Part shown: piece by piece, positions 1-10,923 of the stretch
Numbering within the stretch: position 1 is the first letter of the stretch
How the letters are laid out: every line of letters starts with the position of its first letter
Assembly: GCF_004379255.2 (NCBI RefSeq)
Contig: NC_056051.1
Location: 6,908,062-6,972,061 of the forward strand
Source: Salvia splendens
Taxonomy: Eukaryota; Streptophyta; Magnoliopsida; Lamiales; Lamiaceae
Direction: 5' to 3'
Length of the DNA stretch: 64,000 bases
The notes under the pieces: generated by a model
Database searches by the model: none
Seen by the model: only the letters and a program-made list of their open reading frames with translations
Told to the model about the DNA's origin: nothing
Program-made: the position numbers and the translations under genes

Positions 1-606
1 AGGAGTTGAAGAAGAAAAATTTGATTGCAGAAAATGATTGGTGAGGGAAGAAATAACTGATTAGAGATTTAATATAGGGGAAAGGGGGTTGAGATATGGG
101 AGAGATTTGTGGGAGAGATGGAGGACGGTTTTTTCCAACGTGGGGAAAGAGTAGGATTCAAATTTTCTTTCTTTTTTTTCAACGTGATTTTGATTAAATC
201 TGGGTTTGTTTGGTATTTTATTTGCAACTTACGGAGGAGGAATAATTCCATCACGGAGGAGGAAAAATCTGCGTAGAATCTTTAATTAAAATTTGAATTA
301 AAGATATTTTATTTTAATTAGTTTAGTTTAAATCACCGCCCATTGTATTTTATTTTAAATTGTGCAGTTCACAATTTATTTATCATTAACTGGATTTTTA
401 TAATATTTATTTAATTTGTCGGATCCAACACGAAATTGAGTCCAATAGATATTCTTCACGAACATGAATTAATTAAATTCGCGCAGTCATTTATTTCACA
501 AATCTCTAGTCCAGCAACAATTAATTCACGGACTTCGCAATATTAATAGCATTAATACAAGTACTTTAGGGTTCGAAAATTAGGGTTCAAAAAGTGGGGC
601 GTTACA
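1..606 (-). repeat. 3' LTR of the Tekay-like element (partial, cut by window edge)
   Basis: On the minus strand the LTR begins TGTAACGCCCC at 606, directly after a polypurine tract, and continues past position 1. The part 1-275 matches 9618-9897. The part 276-606 has no counterpart at the other end because the right LTR is truncated there. Confidence 0.8.
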
Positions 607-619
607 TCCTACCACCCTT
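607..619 (-). other. Polypurine tract of the Tekay-like element
   Basis: On the minus strand AAGGGTGGTAGGA lies immediately upstream of the LTR start TGTAACG. This is the expected position of the plus-strand DNA primer and it fixes the element's orientation independently of the coding frames. Confidence 0.7.
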
Positions 620-650
620 AACAGAAATTTCGTCCCAAAATTTTTTACCC

Positions 651-872
651 TCAAGTAAAGTGTTCTGGGTACAATTCCATCATCTTGTCCTCATTCTTCC
701 ACGTGGCTTCTTCATGTCCGTGATTTTCCCATAGCACTTTCACACAAGCAACAGGTTTATTCCTCACATTCTGGATCTTCCGGTCCAAAATGGATTGGGG
801 TCTCTCCTCATAGCCCAAGTCTGGATTCAACGCGACTTCCTCAAAACGGATCACATGCTTCGGGTCGAACAC
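651..872 (-). pseudogene. Chromodomain at the C-terminus of the Tekay-like polyprotein
   Basis: A 73-residue open segment reads YEERPQSILDRK, then VKVLWENHGHEEATWK, then ELYPEHF, the typical aromatic/acidic chromodomain core of plant chromoviruses. In the family this domain guides integration toward heterochromatin. It lies downstream of the integrase but is separated from it by stops and frameshifts in the integrase C-terminus, so it is no longer part of a complete polyprotein. The match to the chromodomain tail of Tekay elements is good. Confidence 0.75.
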
Positions 873-3800
873 GTATTTTCATAACTGCGACACATGAAAC
901 ACGTTGTGCACATTACCAAGGTTTGGTGGTAGCGCCAATCGATATGCAACGGGCTGACTCCTTCGAGAATTTCGTAAGGTCCAATAAATGCGGCTTCAAT
1001 TTGCCCTTGATGCCAATCGTGTTATCCCTTTTGACGGAAATACCTTCAAGAAAACTTTTATCGCCAGCTTGGAATTGCAAGTCGGTTTGTCGGACATCCG
1101 CGTATGATTTATGTCTGTCTTGAGCTTTTTTTATCCTCTCACGAATTTATCGAACGATTCCCACCATCTCTTCGACTGCATCAGGTCCGAGTATTCTTCT
1201 CTCGCCAACTTCATCCCAGTAGAGCGGTGATCTACACTTTCTTCCGTATAATGCCTCGTACGGTGCCATGTTTATCGTTGCTTCAAAACTGTTGTTGTAG
1301 GCGAACTCGATCAGTGGTAGTGCTGCCTCCTAACTTCCTCCTCGGTCGGGTACCACGACTCTCAACATATCCTCGAGAGTTTGGATTGTTCTTTCGGACT
1401 GTCCATCGGTTTGCGGGTGAAACGCTGTACTGAAATTCAATTTGGTTCCAAGCTCCTTCTGTAGACTTACCCAAAATCTTGAGGTGAATTTCGGGTCACG
1501 GTCGGACGTGATAGTCACTGGGACTCCATGCAATCGAACTATCTCCCTTATGTAGATTTGAGCCAGTTTGTTGGACCCATAGCTTATGAGAATCGGTATG
1601 AAATGCGCACTTTTGGTAAGTCGATCTATAATTACCCAAATGGCGGTGTTCCCTCTCAGAGTCCTTGGCAAACCTGTCACGAAATCCATGGCTATGTGCT
1701 CCCATTTCCACTCGGGAATTTCTAGTGGTTGTAACTTCCCATACGGTCGTTGATGTAGAATCTTCACTTGCTGGCAGATTACGAATGACGCTATATCCCT
1801 CTTCATATCATTCCACCAAAAGGACTTCTTCAGATCTTGATACATTTTCGTACTTCCTGGGTGAGCGGTGTAAGGAGTCTCATGGGCTTCACTCATAACC
1901 TCGTTTTTGAGCCCCTCGTTATCCGGCATGCATAATCTTCCTTCGAAAGTAAGAGCATTGCCACCTTCTTTACTAAAATTTCCAGATTCGCCAGTTCGCA
2001 CTTCTATACGAATTTCATCCAATTTCGCATCCATCCGTTGTGCTTCAATAATCCTCAACCTTAGATCAGGTTCAACAGCTAGAGTGGCGATTCGTGCATC
2101 CACTGTTTCAGGTGCCCTCACCACTTTAAAACGCATCTTGTTCTACTCGCGAATCAGGCTTTCCTCTTTGGTGAGAAAAGTGTCCAGTTGGGAATGGTCC
2201 TTCCGGCTCAATGCATCTGCCACTACATTTGCTTTGCCGGGGTGATAATTGATGCCACAATCGTAGTCCTTTACCAACTCGAGCCATCTTCGTTGCCGCA
2301 TGTTCAGATCTTTCTGCTCGAAGAAATACTTCAGGCTTTTGTGATCCGTGAAGATCTCACATCGGACTCCGTAGAGATGATGTCTCTAAATCTTTAAGGC
2401 GTGCACTACCGCTGCTAGCTCCAAGTCATGGGTTGGGTAGTTCAACTCGTGTGGCCTCAATTGTCGTGACACGTAAGCAATCACCTTGTTATTTTGCATC
2501 AATACGCATCCAAGTCCCGCCTTCGAAGCGTCAGTGTATACGACGTAGTTCACTCCAGACTCAGGCACAGCTAGAATCGGTGCACTGGTTAGCTTCTCCT
2601 TCAACAATTGGAAACTTGCCTCACACTCTGGGGTCCATTTGACTTTTACCCCCTTCTTGAGTTGTTGGGTCATGGGTCTCGCTATCTTGGAGAATCCCTC
2701 TATAAACCTTCGGTAGTATCCTGCCAAGCCTAGGAAACTCCGAATCTCATTTGGTGTTGAGGGTGCTTTCCATTATTGTACCGCCTCAACCTTGGCGGGG
2801 TTCACTCGGATTCCCTCTGCTGACACAACGTGACCAAGGAAGTTCACTTCCTTAAGCCAAAACTCGCACTTGCTGAATTTGGCATACAGTTTCTCACTCC
2901 TCAACGTCTCCAATGTGATTCGCAGGTGTTCCTCATGTTCCTTCTCGTCCTTCGAGTAGACAAGTACATCATCTATGAACACCAAAACGAATTTATCCAA
3001 ATATGGATGGAACACTCGATTCATCAAATCCATGAATACCGCAGGTGCATTTGTCAATCCAAACGGCATTACCACAAACTCATAGTGACCATATCTCGTA
3101 CGGAAAGCAGTCTTCGGTATGTCTTCTCGTCGGACTCTCAACTGATGGTATCCGGACCTTAAGTCTATCTTTGAGAACACACCAGCTCCTCGAAGTTGAC
3201 CGAATAGGTCATCTATTCTCGGCAGTGGATATTTGTTCTTGAGAGTCATCTTGTTCAACTCTCTATAATCGATACACATTCTCATCGATCCATCCTTCTT
3301 CTTCACAAAAAGCACAGGCGCGCCCCACGGTGAAACACTGGGTCTAATGAAACCCAAGTCCATAAGCTCCTGTAATTGTATCTTGAGTTCTTCCAACTCT
3401 TTAGCCGCCATTCGATATGGGGCCTTAGACACCGGTGCCGACCCTGGCTCTAGGTCGATTATGAACTCCAATTGTCGATCAGGCGGTGGGCTAGGCAAAG
3501 CTTCAGGAAAAGCGTCTGGAAATTCTCGTACCACAGCAACATCCTCCACTTTCCTTGCTTTCTTCTCATCTCCTTGTAGATAGACTAGATAGGCAGGACG
3601 CCCTTTTCTCAACATCGTTGTGGCTTGGAGTGCGGAGATGATGGACGTTTTTCTGTTCATCGTGATTCCATGATACACGATTGGTTCCTTTCCAGGGGTT
3701 CGTAATGATATTTGTCTCTCCTTACATCGAATCGTAGCAAAATTCGCAGTCAACCAATCCATTCCCAAGATTACATCGACATCTTTCATGGCCATAACTT

Positions 3801-4086
3801 GTAAGTTGTGCGCGACTAGCCTAAGTTTCCCCATAACAATTTCTACGTTCGAGCATATTTGAGAAATCTCTATTACCCCTCCCACTGGTGAGGTCACCAT
3901 CATCTTATGTTCAGATCTAGTAACTGGCAAACTTAATGTGTCCACACATAGTTTTGCCAAATTTCCGCTCTCGTGACTCCCTTGTTCAGTCTTGGTTTTT
4001 CTAGAGCTCAGCGCATATGCTCTAGCCTGGGAGGGAAGTCTTGGGCGGTGAGGTTGTTGTTGTCGCGGAGATTTATCACGATTCAT
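873..4086 (-). pseudogene. Tekay-like pol: protease remnant, reverse transcriptase, RNase H, integrase
   Basis: From 4086 down to about 1150 the polyprotein stays in one frame but is cut by stops at 2775-2773, 2388-2386, 2145-2143 and 1332-1330. The protease segment ends in VILGMDWL, but its catalytic D-[ST]-G region is missing: the text jumps from SGNLAK to [10 protein letters not shown] is well kept, with [22 protein letters not shown] and the catalytic [10 protein letters not shown]. RNase H (around 2386-2727) shows [17 protein letters not shown]. Integrase (1330-2136) shows [15 protein letters not shown] and [11 protein letters not shown], the DDE acidic residues; its zinc-binding C-x2-C is degraded to CQQV. 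Below about 1150 the frame shifts repeatedly through the integrase C-terminus. Confidence 0.85.
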
Positions 4087-5105
4087 CCTTAGTTCAGCCG
4101 GTGGTGCCCTCGACTGCTGACGGAATCCTTGATGGTTCTACCTTGTCCCCATCCCCATATTCTTGCTCGGGCACTCTCTAGAGAAGTGGTCATTTTCCCC
4201 ACAGTTAAAGCACTTGGTAGTGTTCTGCATTCTACACTCTCCAAAATGGTACTTGGGCACACATTGCATTGTGGTGGTTTGGGTTGGAAGTCACCCCTCT
4301 GGTTAGAGAAATTTTTTCTACGCCCCCATACTGTGGTCGGTTTTGGGTGAGCTGGTACCTCTTGTTTTCATAGTGGGTCATGTTCCCATCCCACTTCCTC
4401 TTCTTCCAGGAATGATGTGGTGAAGGTAAAGTCAATGTAGTGTTTCACATCGCCCTCTCCTTGGGCATAGCTTCCTCCTCGTATAGTACGCGGGTCAACG
4501 ATCCTACGTATGTAAGTCTTCCAAGGTTGGCCAATGCTATCCTATCTCAAGCCTTAAGACTGACAGAACTTCTCAGCCATCTTCTTATTGGTATCCCTTG
4601 TTCGGGTGCATGCCGAGCCATGTCGCAAGTGTGCGGCCATATTCTGTCACTACCATTTGCCCTTGTTCGAGGTTGTAAAACTCGGCCGCCTTCGCCTTTC
4701 GATAACTTTTTGGATATACTCGTTGTATATTTCCGCCTTAATGTCCTCCCATGTCATTGTATCCACTTGCGTAGGGGTCAGGTCCCTTGCTTGGTCCAAC
4801 CAAAAGTTGGTCAAATCCGTGAGTTGGTAGGTTACATAAACCAAATGCTCTTCCTCAGTGCACTTCAAGAATTCGAAGATGCTCTCCAATGCGCATATCC
4901 AAGTCTCGGCCTTTGCTGGCTCTCCTATCCCATCGAAGATAGGAGGATTTTGCTTTAGCAAAAACTATTCAATACGTCATTTTGGCTTAAGTGGAGTAGG
5001 TGATGGTGATAGTGCTTGCACGCGTTTCTCCTTTCGATTGTTTCCCATTTTAGTTGATTCAATTTCACCACTTGCTTGTCGATTTCCTCTCGTCGACGAC
5101 CTTCC
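4087..5105 (-). pseudogene. Tekay-like gag and nucleocapsid remnant
   Basis: The minus strand at 4650-4961 encodes a gag segment starting QNPPIFDGIGEPAKAETW and including WLDQARD, matching the Retrotrans_gag fold. At 4212-4171, in another frame, lies a CCHC zinc knuckle, CFNCGENDHFSREC. Frames change several times between these parts and toward the N-terminus (4960-5105), so gag is broken. It sits directly upstream of pol in the element's direction. Confidence 0.75.
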
Positions 5106-7700
5106 TTAGTATATCTTAATCTATCAGGGTGCTCGTATTTTCATTCCAATACTATCGTACAGCGATGATCTTATGCGACGATCTTAAATACACTGACTCA
5201 CCACTTTCTGTTGTTATCCGTATATCCCTTGATCAAACCACTTACATAAATTCTGAGCCGCAAAACGTGATAATTTGGAGTACACGGTTTCTCTCAGCTT
5301 TTTGTTTCTCAAGACCTAATGTCTGGTATGGCATAACGTTCAATTCTTTGGCTGCTTGCTACAACTAAGCATAGATGCGAAAATATTCGACTCCTCGTGT
5401 TGTTGGTGTATCATTTTGTATGTGTCTCTTGAAACTTATTCCTCATATGTGTTTGTAGAGATCGAGCCATTGTCTTTCTTGAGAGTCTTGTATCAAGAAT
5501 TTAGAAATCTATTTAACAGTCTTACTTGGATCAGAACGGGTTTCAACATGAGGAGCACCATTGAAAATGCCCTTAAGAATGGCTCCGAAAATGACTCAAG
5601 AGGAACAAGATTGAGTCTCTACTTTCATTAAAAGGAAACAGTGATGCATCACTTGCAAATTGCGGGTCAATCAAAAGTTTTAAATGCACGAAAAGAATAC
5701 CATTGTTAAGGAGCTTCATAGGAGAAATTTCTGAGAATCCAAGTAAGTACTGTCAATTAAATTCATCCATTCTAGCTACAAATGTGGCACTCCGTCGTTT
5801 CCCGAAGATAATAGAAGCGTTCTCGAAACCCCTAGATTCTAAGTCTAGAATCCTTAGCGTCGTTACAACAATTAACTGTCCTTGAAGGTCACATCTTCAT
5901 ATTATTTTTGGCACATCATAGCAGACATTCTCATTAAAACGTGGTAATAACCCTCATGGCCTTAACGTGTCATAAGTGTTGTCATATTTGTAACGCATCG
6001 TAGCATTAACATGTTATGCACGATTGCATTCACTTTATTTGATCGCAGGCACAATTTCTTGTCGTTGTAAGGATACATCACCTAACATTTCTTCTTATCT
6101 TAATCTCGTTAGAAACTTCCTTTCGTTTTGTTCTTCTCATCCAGGGAAAACAATAGGCAATTATAATAATCCGTCTAGTTCGAAGTATATGTTTTCGTTT
6201 GTCCCATCACTCAAGAAAGTGATATTGTAGTTATTAGTTTACAGCTACGTTCGAGCACGTTCAGCCTAGCATACTTCTTAGGCACTCTATGTTTTCCAGA
6301 CGTAGTTCATAGTCTCATACTTCAACACATATTCGATCGTTGCTTAATTCAAGCTTCATATGAATTCTACGTTCGCAACAAAGTTCAAAATTCCACATCT
6401 CACTTTCATATACGATACTTCGTACTTCATCAATCATGAATTATCATCACATAAAACGTCATTTATATATATTGTGCAGTCAAACATGTTTATCCATATA
6501 AACCATTTGGCATTCCATAGCATTTCATCCAGCGTATATTAATATTAAAAAATAGTAATTCAATCAATCCATCGTCCATGAAATCACATCCCATAAATCA
6601 TACAGTTCATGGACATTACAATCACAAAATTGCAACTATACACTCATCATGCTTTGTATTCACAGTTTCGTAATCATGCAAATTTCGACCACATAGGCAT
6701 AAAGATAAATTGCAGTTTCCCTGAAAGAATAGTAAGGCTGGATGGAATGAAGGGGAAGGGTTTACAAATAAATCATACTTTATCTATTCGAATTGTTCGA
6801 AAAGCAACCCCTGTGGGGTATGCCGTCAGAGAACCCAAAGTCCGAATTTGTATTCTATGATCGATCGGTATAAACACCAACAGCTACGAATTGGATTAGT
6901 TTCGTCGTTGTGACTAGGCTCGAGATCCATCATCCGGGCGCCGTAGATGAATAAAGCTCGGACATCGGCCGCAGGTGCCACATAGAAGAACATCCAGCTG
7001 GGTCAACGGGAAGTAAGCAATTTGCGAAGGGGGTAGCGATCAGAGCTTTAGCTTTGTACAAGATTCAAACTTAGGAATGACGAAATATTGTTTGATATTC
7101 CAGTCAGTTAGCTTCGTCTCAAGTAATCAACATGCATGTCCTTCAAGTTAAATTCGCAATTCAAACATGTAATAGCAAGTCTTCATCTCAAGCATGCGAT
7201 TCATTTTCACACTTAAATATCCATCACATTCAACACCTTCAATAACATACTCCCATAGTGTCACACGTCCCATATGACCACAACATTTTCCAAAAGCCAT
7301 AGCATTTACTTTAAATTTCCAATAGGCCTACAATTGTCGTTTTCACAACGAACCCTTTGTCCATCAAATTTCAAAAAATTTCAGTGATTCATTTCAAAAG
7401 TCACCAAGAATATTCTTACATCTTCTTTCGTGGTTGGGCGTGATTAAAAGAACATAGCAAACAGACGAAGGAAACTAGGGTTTCAATAAAGAGTTTGACC
7501 AATAATTAATATTTAATAAAAAGGGGACAAGAGGTTGACATTATCCAAATAATTAGGTTCAAAGCTAAAAGATTGATGAGTAAAAACAATGTCTCAGCGG
7601 AAGCGTTCAAGAGAAAGAGTGACGTCATGTGTGGAGACACAACGACACTCGTAGTTCACAACTAACCAAACCATGCTTCACTTTTAAATTTCTCAACACC
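5106..7700. other. Non-coding part of the Tekay-like element between gag and the right LTR
   Basis: About 2.6 kb with no convincing ORF. By position it should be leader sequence of the minus-strand element, but it is longer than usual and may include another decayed insertion. At about 7025 on the plus strand, GATCAGAGCTTTAG resembles a degenerate tRNA-Met primer site in the opposite orientation, so a second old element may be embedded. I could not fix the primer site of the main element. Confidence 0.35.
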
Positions 7701-9897
7701 ACCAGTTGCTCGTCGCCGCTCAACCTGCACATAGGGAAAACACATGCAGGGCTGAGTACTTAATATACTCAGTGGGCTCATGCCGAAAACATTTTCAATA
7801 AAAATAATATTTATCATGCCATACATAAGTAACCATCAGGGTTTAGCTTTAGAAAGGCCCGAGGCACTCAAAATCATTTCCCATTGTAAAAGTCGACTAA
7901 TCAGTCATTTTCCCATAGACGTTAGCCATATCTGCCAATACATGACTCGGAATGTGGCCACAAACCAAGCCACTAGACCGGCCAGCCCGTACGCTAGCAC
8001 ACGATCTACCATAGGTGTACACTAATCCAAGTAGGGTTTGCGGCCCTACGAGGACCCGAATTCGATTTATATAATAATGGCATAAAGCCACATCAGATAG
8101 GCACGTTAAAAAAATCAATTCACGGCATGATAAATACAGTTTCATTCCCATCGATAAAATATTTAGGACGTTGTCCGTATTTAAAAGAAAGCCCACCTCG
8201 ATTGCTTAATCCGAAACTATTTTCTTTCCTTTGCGTTCACGATTCCCTTGCGAGATATCACCTTTAGAATTAAAATAACACATAAATCAATACACTTTCA
8301 AATTAAATAAATAAGATGCGTGCATCCTAGGCGATTTTATTTATCTCGTTTTATCTCGGTTTTCGATTATTCGGTGGCCGCCCAAGGCGTCGACTGAGAC
8401 GCCGATCGGCTACTTACGCCCATAATTCCTCCGTTGGCTCCTCGTATTTTTCCACCATGATGTCGAATTAATTCCCAGAATTGCGCATAACTGAATTATC
8501 GCAACTATTTTCCTATTGTTAAGAAAATTACATATTCCGAACTTGGGATAAATTAATCATACTTCAAAAATTATTCCGGAATTTAATTACATAATTTCCC
8601 ACAAGGAATTAAATTATCAACCCAAAGATTTATTTGAAACTGGCCCAAGTTCTTATTTTATTTCCCAGGCCCAACTAATTATTTCACCCACCTTAAATCT
8701 TCTAAAGCCTAAAGAAATTAGAATGAAGCCCATACTTTACTAATTCATCCAATTCCAATTAATGAGGCCCAATTCCTGAAAGAAAACAAAAGGCCCAAAA
8801 TTAATTATACTCCCCAATTCTCCCTCACGCCTATCTCTCTCTCTCTTCTTCTTCTCTCTCTCTTCTCTATCTTTCGGTCGATTGAAAGGAAATTCCAAAT
8901 TCCCGTCGGCTTCCTCACTCAATTCCAGATCAGAAACCACGACTTGCCGGAGGACGTCGTCGTCGTCGCTGCAGACCGCACGGAGCTCGCCGCTGATTTG
9001 TTCTCAGCGTCCAGCCACCGTCGATCGTCCTCGGCATCCACTGGTCAGGTTACTGCTGTCGGTCGCCGGCTTCTCCAATTCACCTCACGTAGCCGACCGC
9101 CGCTCACCGTCGCACTCACGATGCCGCTGCTGCTGTACCGGAATTGATGCTCCAGCCTTCGTTGCCGAGAGGAGCTGCTGCTGCCGTAGCCGGGAACCAC
9201 TGTCGGTCAGTCCCTATTCACCTCCGAATAGATACCACGCAGCCCCGATTAACTCCGAAAGATAAGTTCTCATTCAAAAACGTTTCTTTTCGTTCTTAGT
9301 TTTCAATTCGCAGCAGGGGGTTCCAATTCGTACCGTTCGATTGGTTTTGATTGCTTGATTGCTATTGATTAGTTTTTTGTTTGGGAGATTGATGCTGAGT
9401 ATGTGATAGATGTTGCAGAATGCGATAATTTATGTTCAAAATTTAGGTAGGAAATTACCTCTTTGAATTGAATTTGGGTTGTGAAGTTCACAAGGCTGAA
9501 AGACAGGTTCTTGAAGCTGGAGAATTTTGATTACTGCTGATAGCAACAATTTGATGTTAGATTCTGAAGCAGGAGAAAATTTAGATACAAACGATAGAAC
9601 ATAGTTTACCTTGGATAGGAGTTGAAGAAGAAAAATTTGATTGCAGAGAACGATTGGTGAGGGAAGAAATAACTGATTAGAGATTTAATATAGGGGAAAG
9701 GGGGTTGAGATACGGGAGAGATTTGTGGGAGAGATGGAGGATGGTTTTTTCCAACGTGGGGAAAGAGTAGGATTCAAATTTTCTTTCTTTTTTTTTCAAC
9801 GTGATTTTGATTAAATCTGGGTTTGTTTGGTATTTTATTTGCAGCTTACGGAGGAGGAAAAATTCCATCACGAAGGAGGAAAAATCTGCGTAGAATC
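7700..9897 (-). repeat. 5' LTR region of the Tekay-like element (outer end truncated)
   Basis: The outer part 9618-9897 matches the left LTR. The inner part carries a block also found near 59.5 kb: TGCAGGGCTGAGTACT then GGGCTCATGCCGAAAACA at 7747-7792, and AGGGTTTGCGGCCCTAC near 8032-8050. Such blocks are frequent in plant gypsy LTRs. A CT-rich stretch near 8830-8870 and a GC-rich stretch at 8880-9250 look like gene 5' sequence but contain no recognisable protein. The inner LTR boundary is uncertain. Confidence 0.45.
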
Positions 9898-10287
9898 TCC
9901 GTTCATTCGACGATCGTACTCCTCATCATCCCCACCACTACCACCACTACTACCACCAACGTTGCTCATTTTCTGTTGTTGATCTTGTACAGAAATTAAG
10001 ATAGAGAGAGTACTCGTTAAAACAAGTGGTGCGAATGAAAATGACATGCAAATCGCGTATATATAGTGTTTCGAAAATTAAAAAAAAAACATTAAATTCG
10101 CTCGTCGATTGCTCGCCGGTCCTGAGCCTGCAATGGCGGCGAGCAGACCGGCGAGCGCTGGCGAATCGGCCAGAGCTCACCGATTTTTTCGCCAAAATGG
10201 CGCTCGCCGGTTCCAATGGTTCGGCGAGCGGACCGGCGAGCGCCGGAAATCGGCTAGCCGGCCCGCTCACCGTCATTGGAGATGCTC
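9898..10287 (-). mobile_element. PIF/Harbinger element fragment, truncated at the LTR junction
   Basis: The block TGTTGATCTTGTACAG through AGAGAGAGTACTCGTTAA to GTGTTTCGAAAA is shared with the element at 55709-56330. On the minus strand a short ORF head reads MSNVGGSSGGSGG followed by DDEEYDRR, resembling the head at about 40236. The right end is a terminal repeat reading GAGCATCTCCAATG on the minus strand. The left part is missing where it abuts the retrotransposon LTR at 9897. Confidence 0.6.
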
Positions 10288-10381
10288 TCAGGATTTGTAC
10301 CCTGTTTTGAGATTTGCAAGTTAACATTTTCATCAACCCTCCAACATTTAAAGTATTAGGGTTGATCGTTCAGGATTTCCA

Positions 10382-10622
10382 TATTTGTAGTAGTTTGATT
10401 GGACACAGATTTTAAGAAATGTAATGGAAAGTGGGTTGAAAAAGTTGATAGGACGTGGATCCTACTTTTAAAGTATTAATTTTATAATAGAATGTGAGTG
10501 AGAATAAGTTAATAGAATGTGAGATTCATTACCAAAAATGGTAAAAAGTGAAATGTGAAAAATTTTATGAGACGGACAAAAATGAAAAAATGTGACAAAA
10601 TTTTAGGGACAGGGGGAGTAAT
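10382..10622. mobile_element. Stowaway-like MITE, one end lost
   Basis: It ends in GGGACAGGGGGAGTA, the Stowaway terminal repeat, and its body (TTTTAAGAAATGTAATGGAA, then AAAGTATTAATTTTATAATA) is shared in the same or inverted order with copies at 32024-32313 and 57285-57495. The left terminal repeat is not recognisable. It lies about 300 bp upstream of the FHA-PIN gene start. Confidence 0.6.
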
Positions 10623-10842
10623 TTTTACTCTCACGCACATTCAATTACACATTCCGCTTTGTAACTAGCAACGTCAAACTTGTTACTTAAAAATTCCCAA
10701 TATATATATAAGCTGTTTTGGAATGAAATTTACGAACTTGGACTATCATGAATATTAAGAAAATTATACACCAGGAAATATTAAAATCAATAAATATTAA
10801 ATGAAACGGTAACCATTTTCAAACGATTCAATTCAAATTCCC

Positions 10843-10854
10843 TATATATATAAA
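10843..10854 (+). promoter_or_regulatory. TATA box of the FHA-PIN gene
   Basis: TATATATATAAA lies about 70-80 bp before the ATG at 10924, with a C-rich probable 5' UTR following. This is the usual spacing for a plant core promoter. A second TATATATATAA run at about 10700 is further away and less likely. Confidence 0.5.
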
Positions 10855-10923
10855 ACCTCATTTCCCCCCTCCAACACAGTCAAAACCCCCCATTTTTTCA
10901 CTCAGCTTCATCCTCTCTCAACA

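Larger units (their letters stand above)
1..9897 (-). mobile_element. Ty3/gypsy chromovirus LTR retrotransposon, Tekay/Del-like, decayed and incomplete
   Basis: Minus-strand element in the order LTR - gag - protease/RT/RNase H/integrase - chromodomain - LTR. The first 275 bases of the window recur in the same orientation at 9618-9897 with roughly ten differences, so they are the two LTRs of one insertion. The conserved stretch before the 3' LTR (a copy of GGGACGAAATTTCTGTTAAG, then a purine tract) and the C-terminal chromodomain are typical of Tekay/Del chromoviruses. The left LTR runs off the window; the right LTR stops at 9897 at a junction with a Harbinger fragment, so no target duplication can be read. 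The coding part has nonsense codons, frameshifts and a lost protease active site. It is non-functional as an autonomous element. Confidence 0.85.

Noticed and set aside
1104..1433. Plus-strand ORF over the integrase region
   Set aside because: Antisense shadow of the Tekay pol, which has clear domain motifs on the minus strand.
7020..7040. Possible tRNA-Met primer site (GATCAGAGCTTTAG) of a second plus-strand element
   Set aside because: Too degenerate, and no LTR end immediately before it could be confirmed; kept only as a remark.
8882..9265. Plus-strand ORF of 127 codons in a GC-rich patch with a CT-rich upstream leader
   Set aside because: Lies within the LTR region of the Tekay element, is Arg/Ser/Cys-rich without a domain, and no exon continuation was seen.
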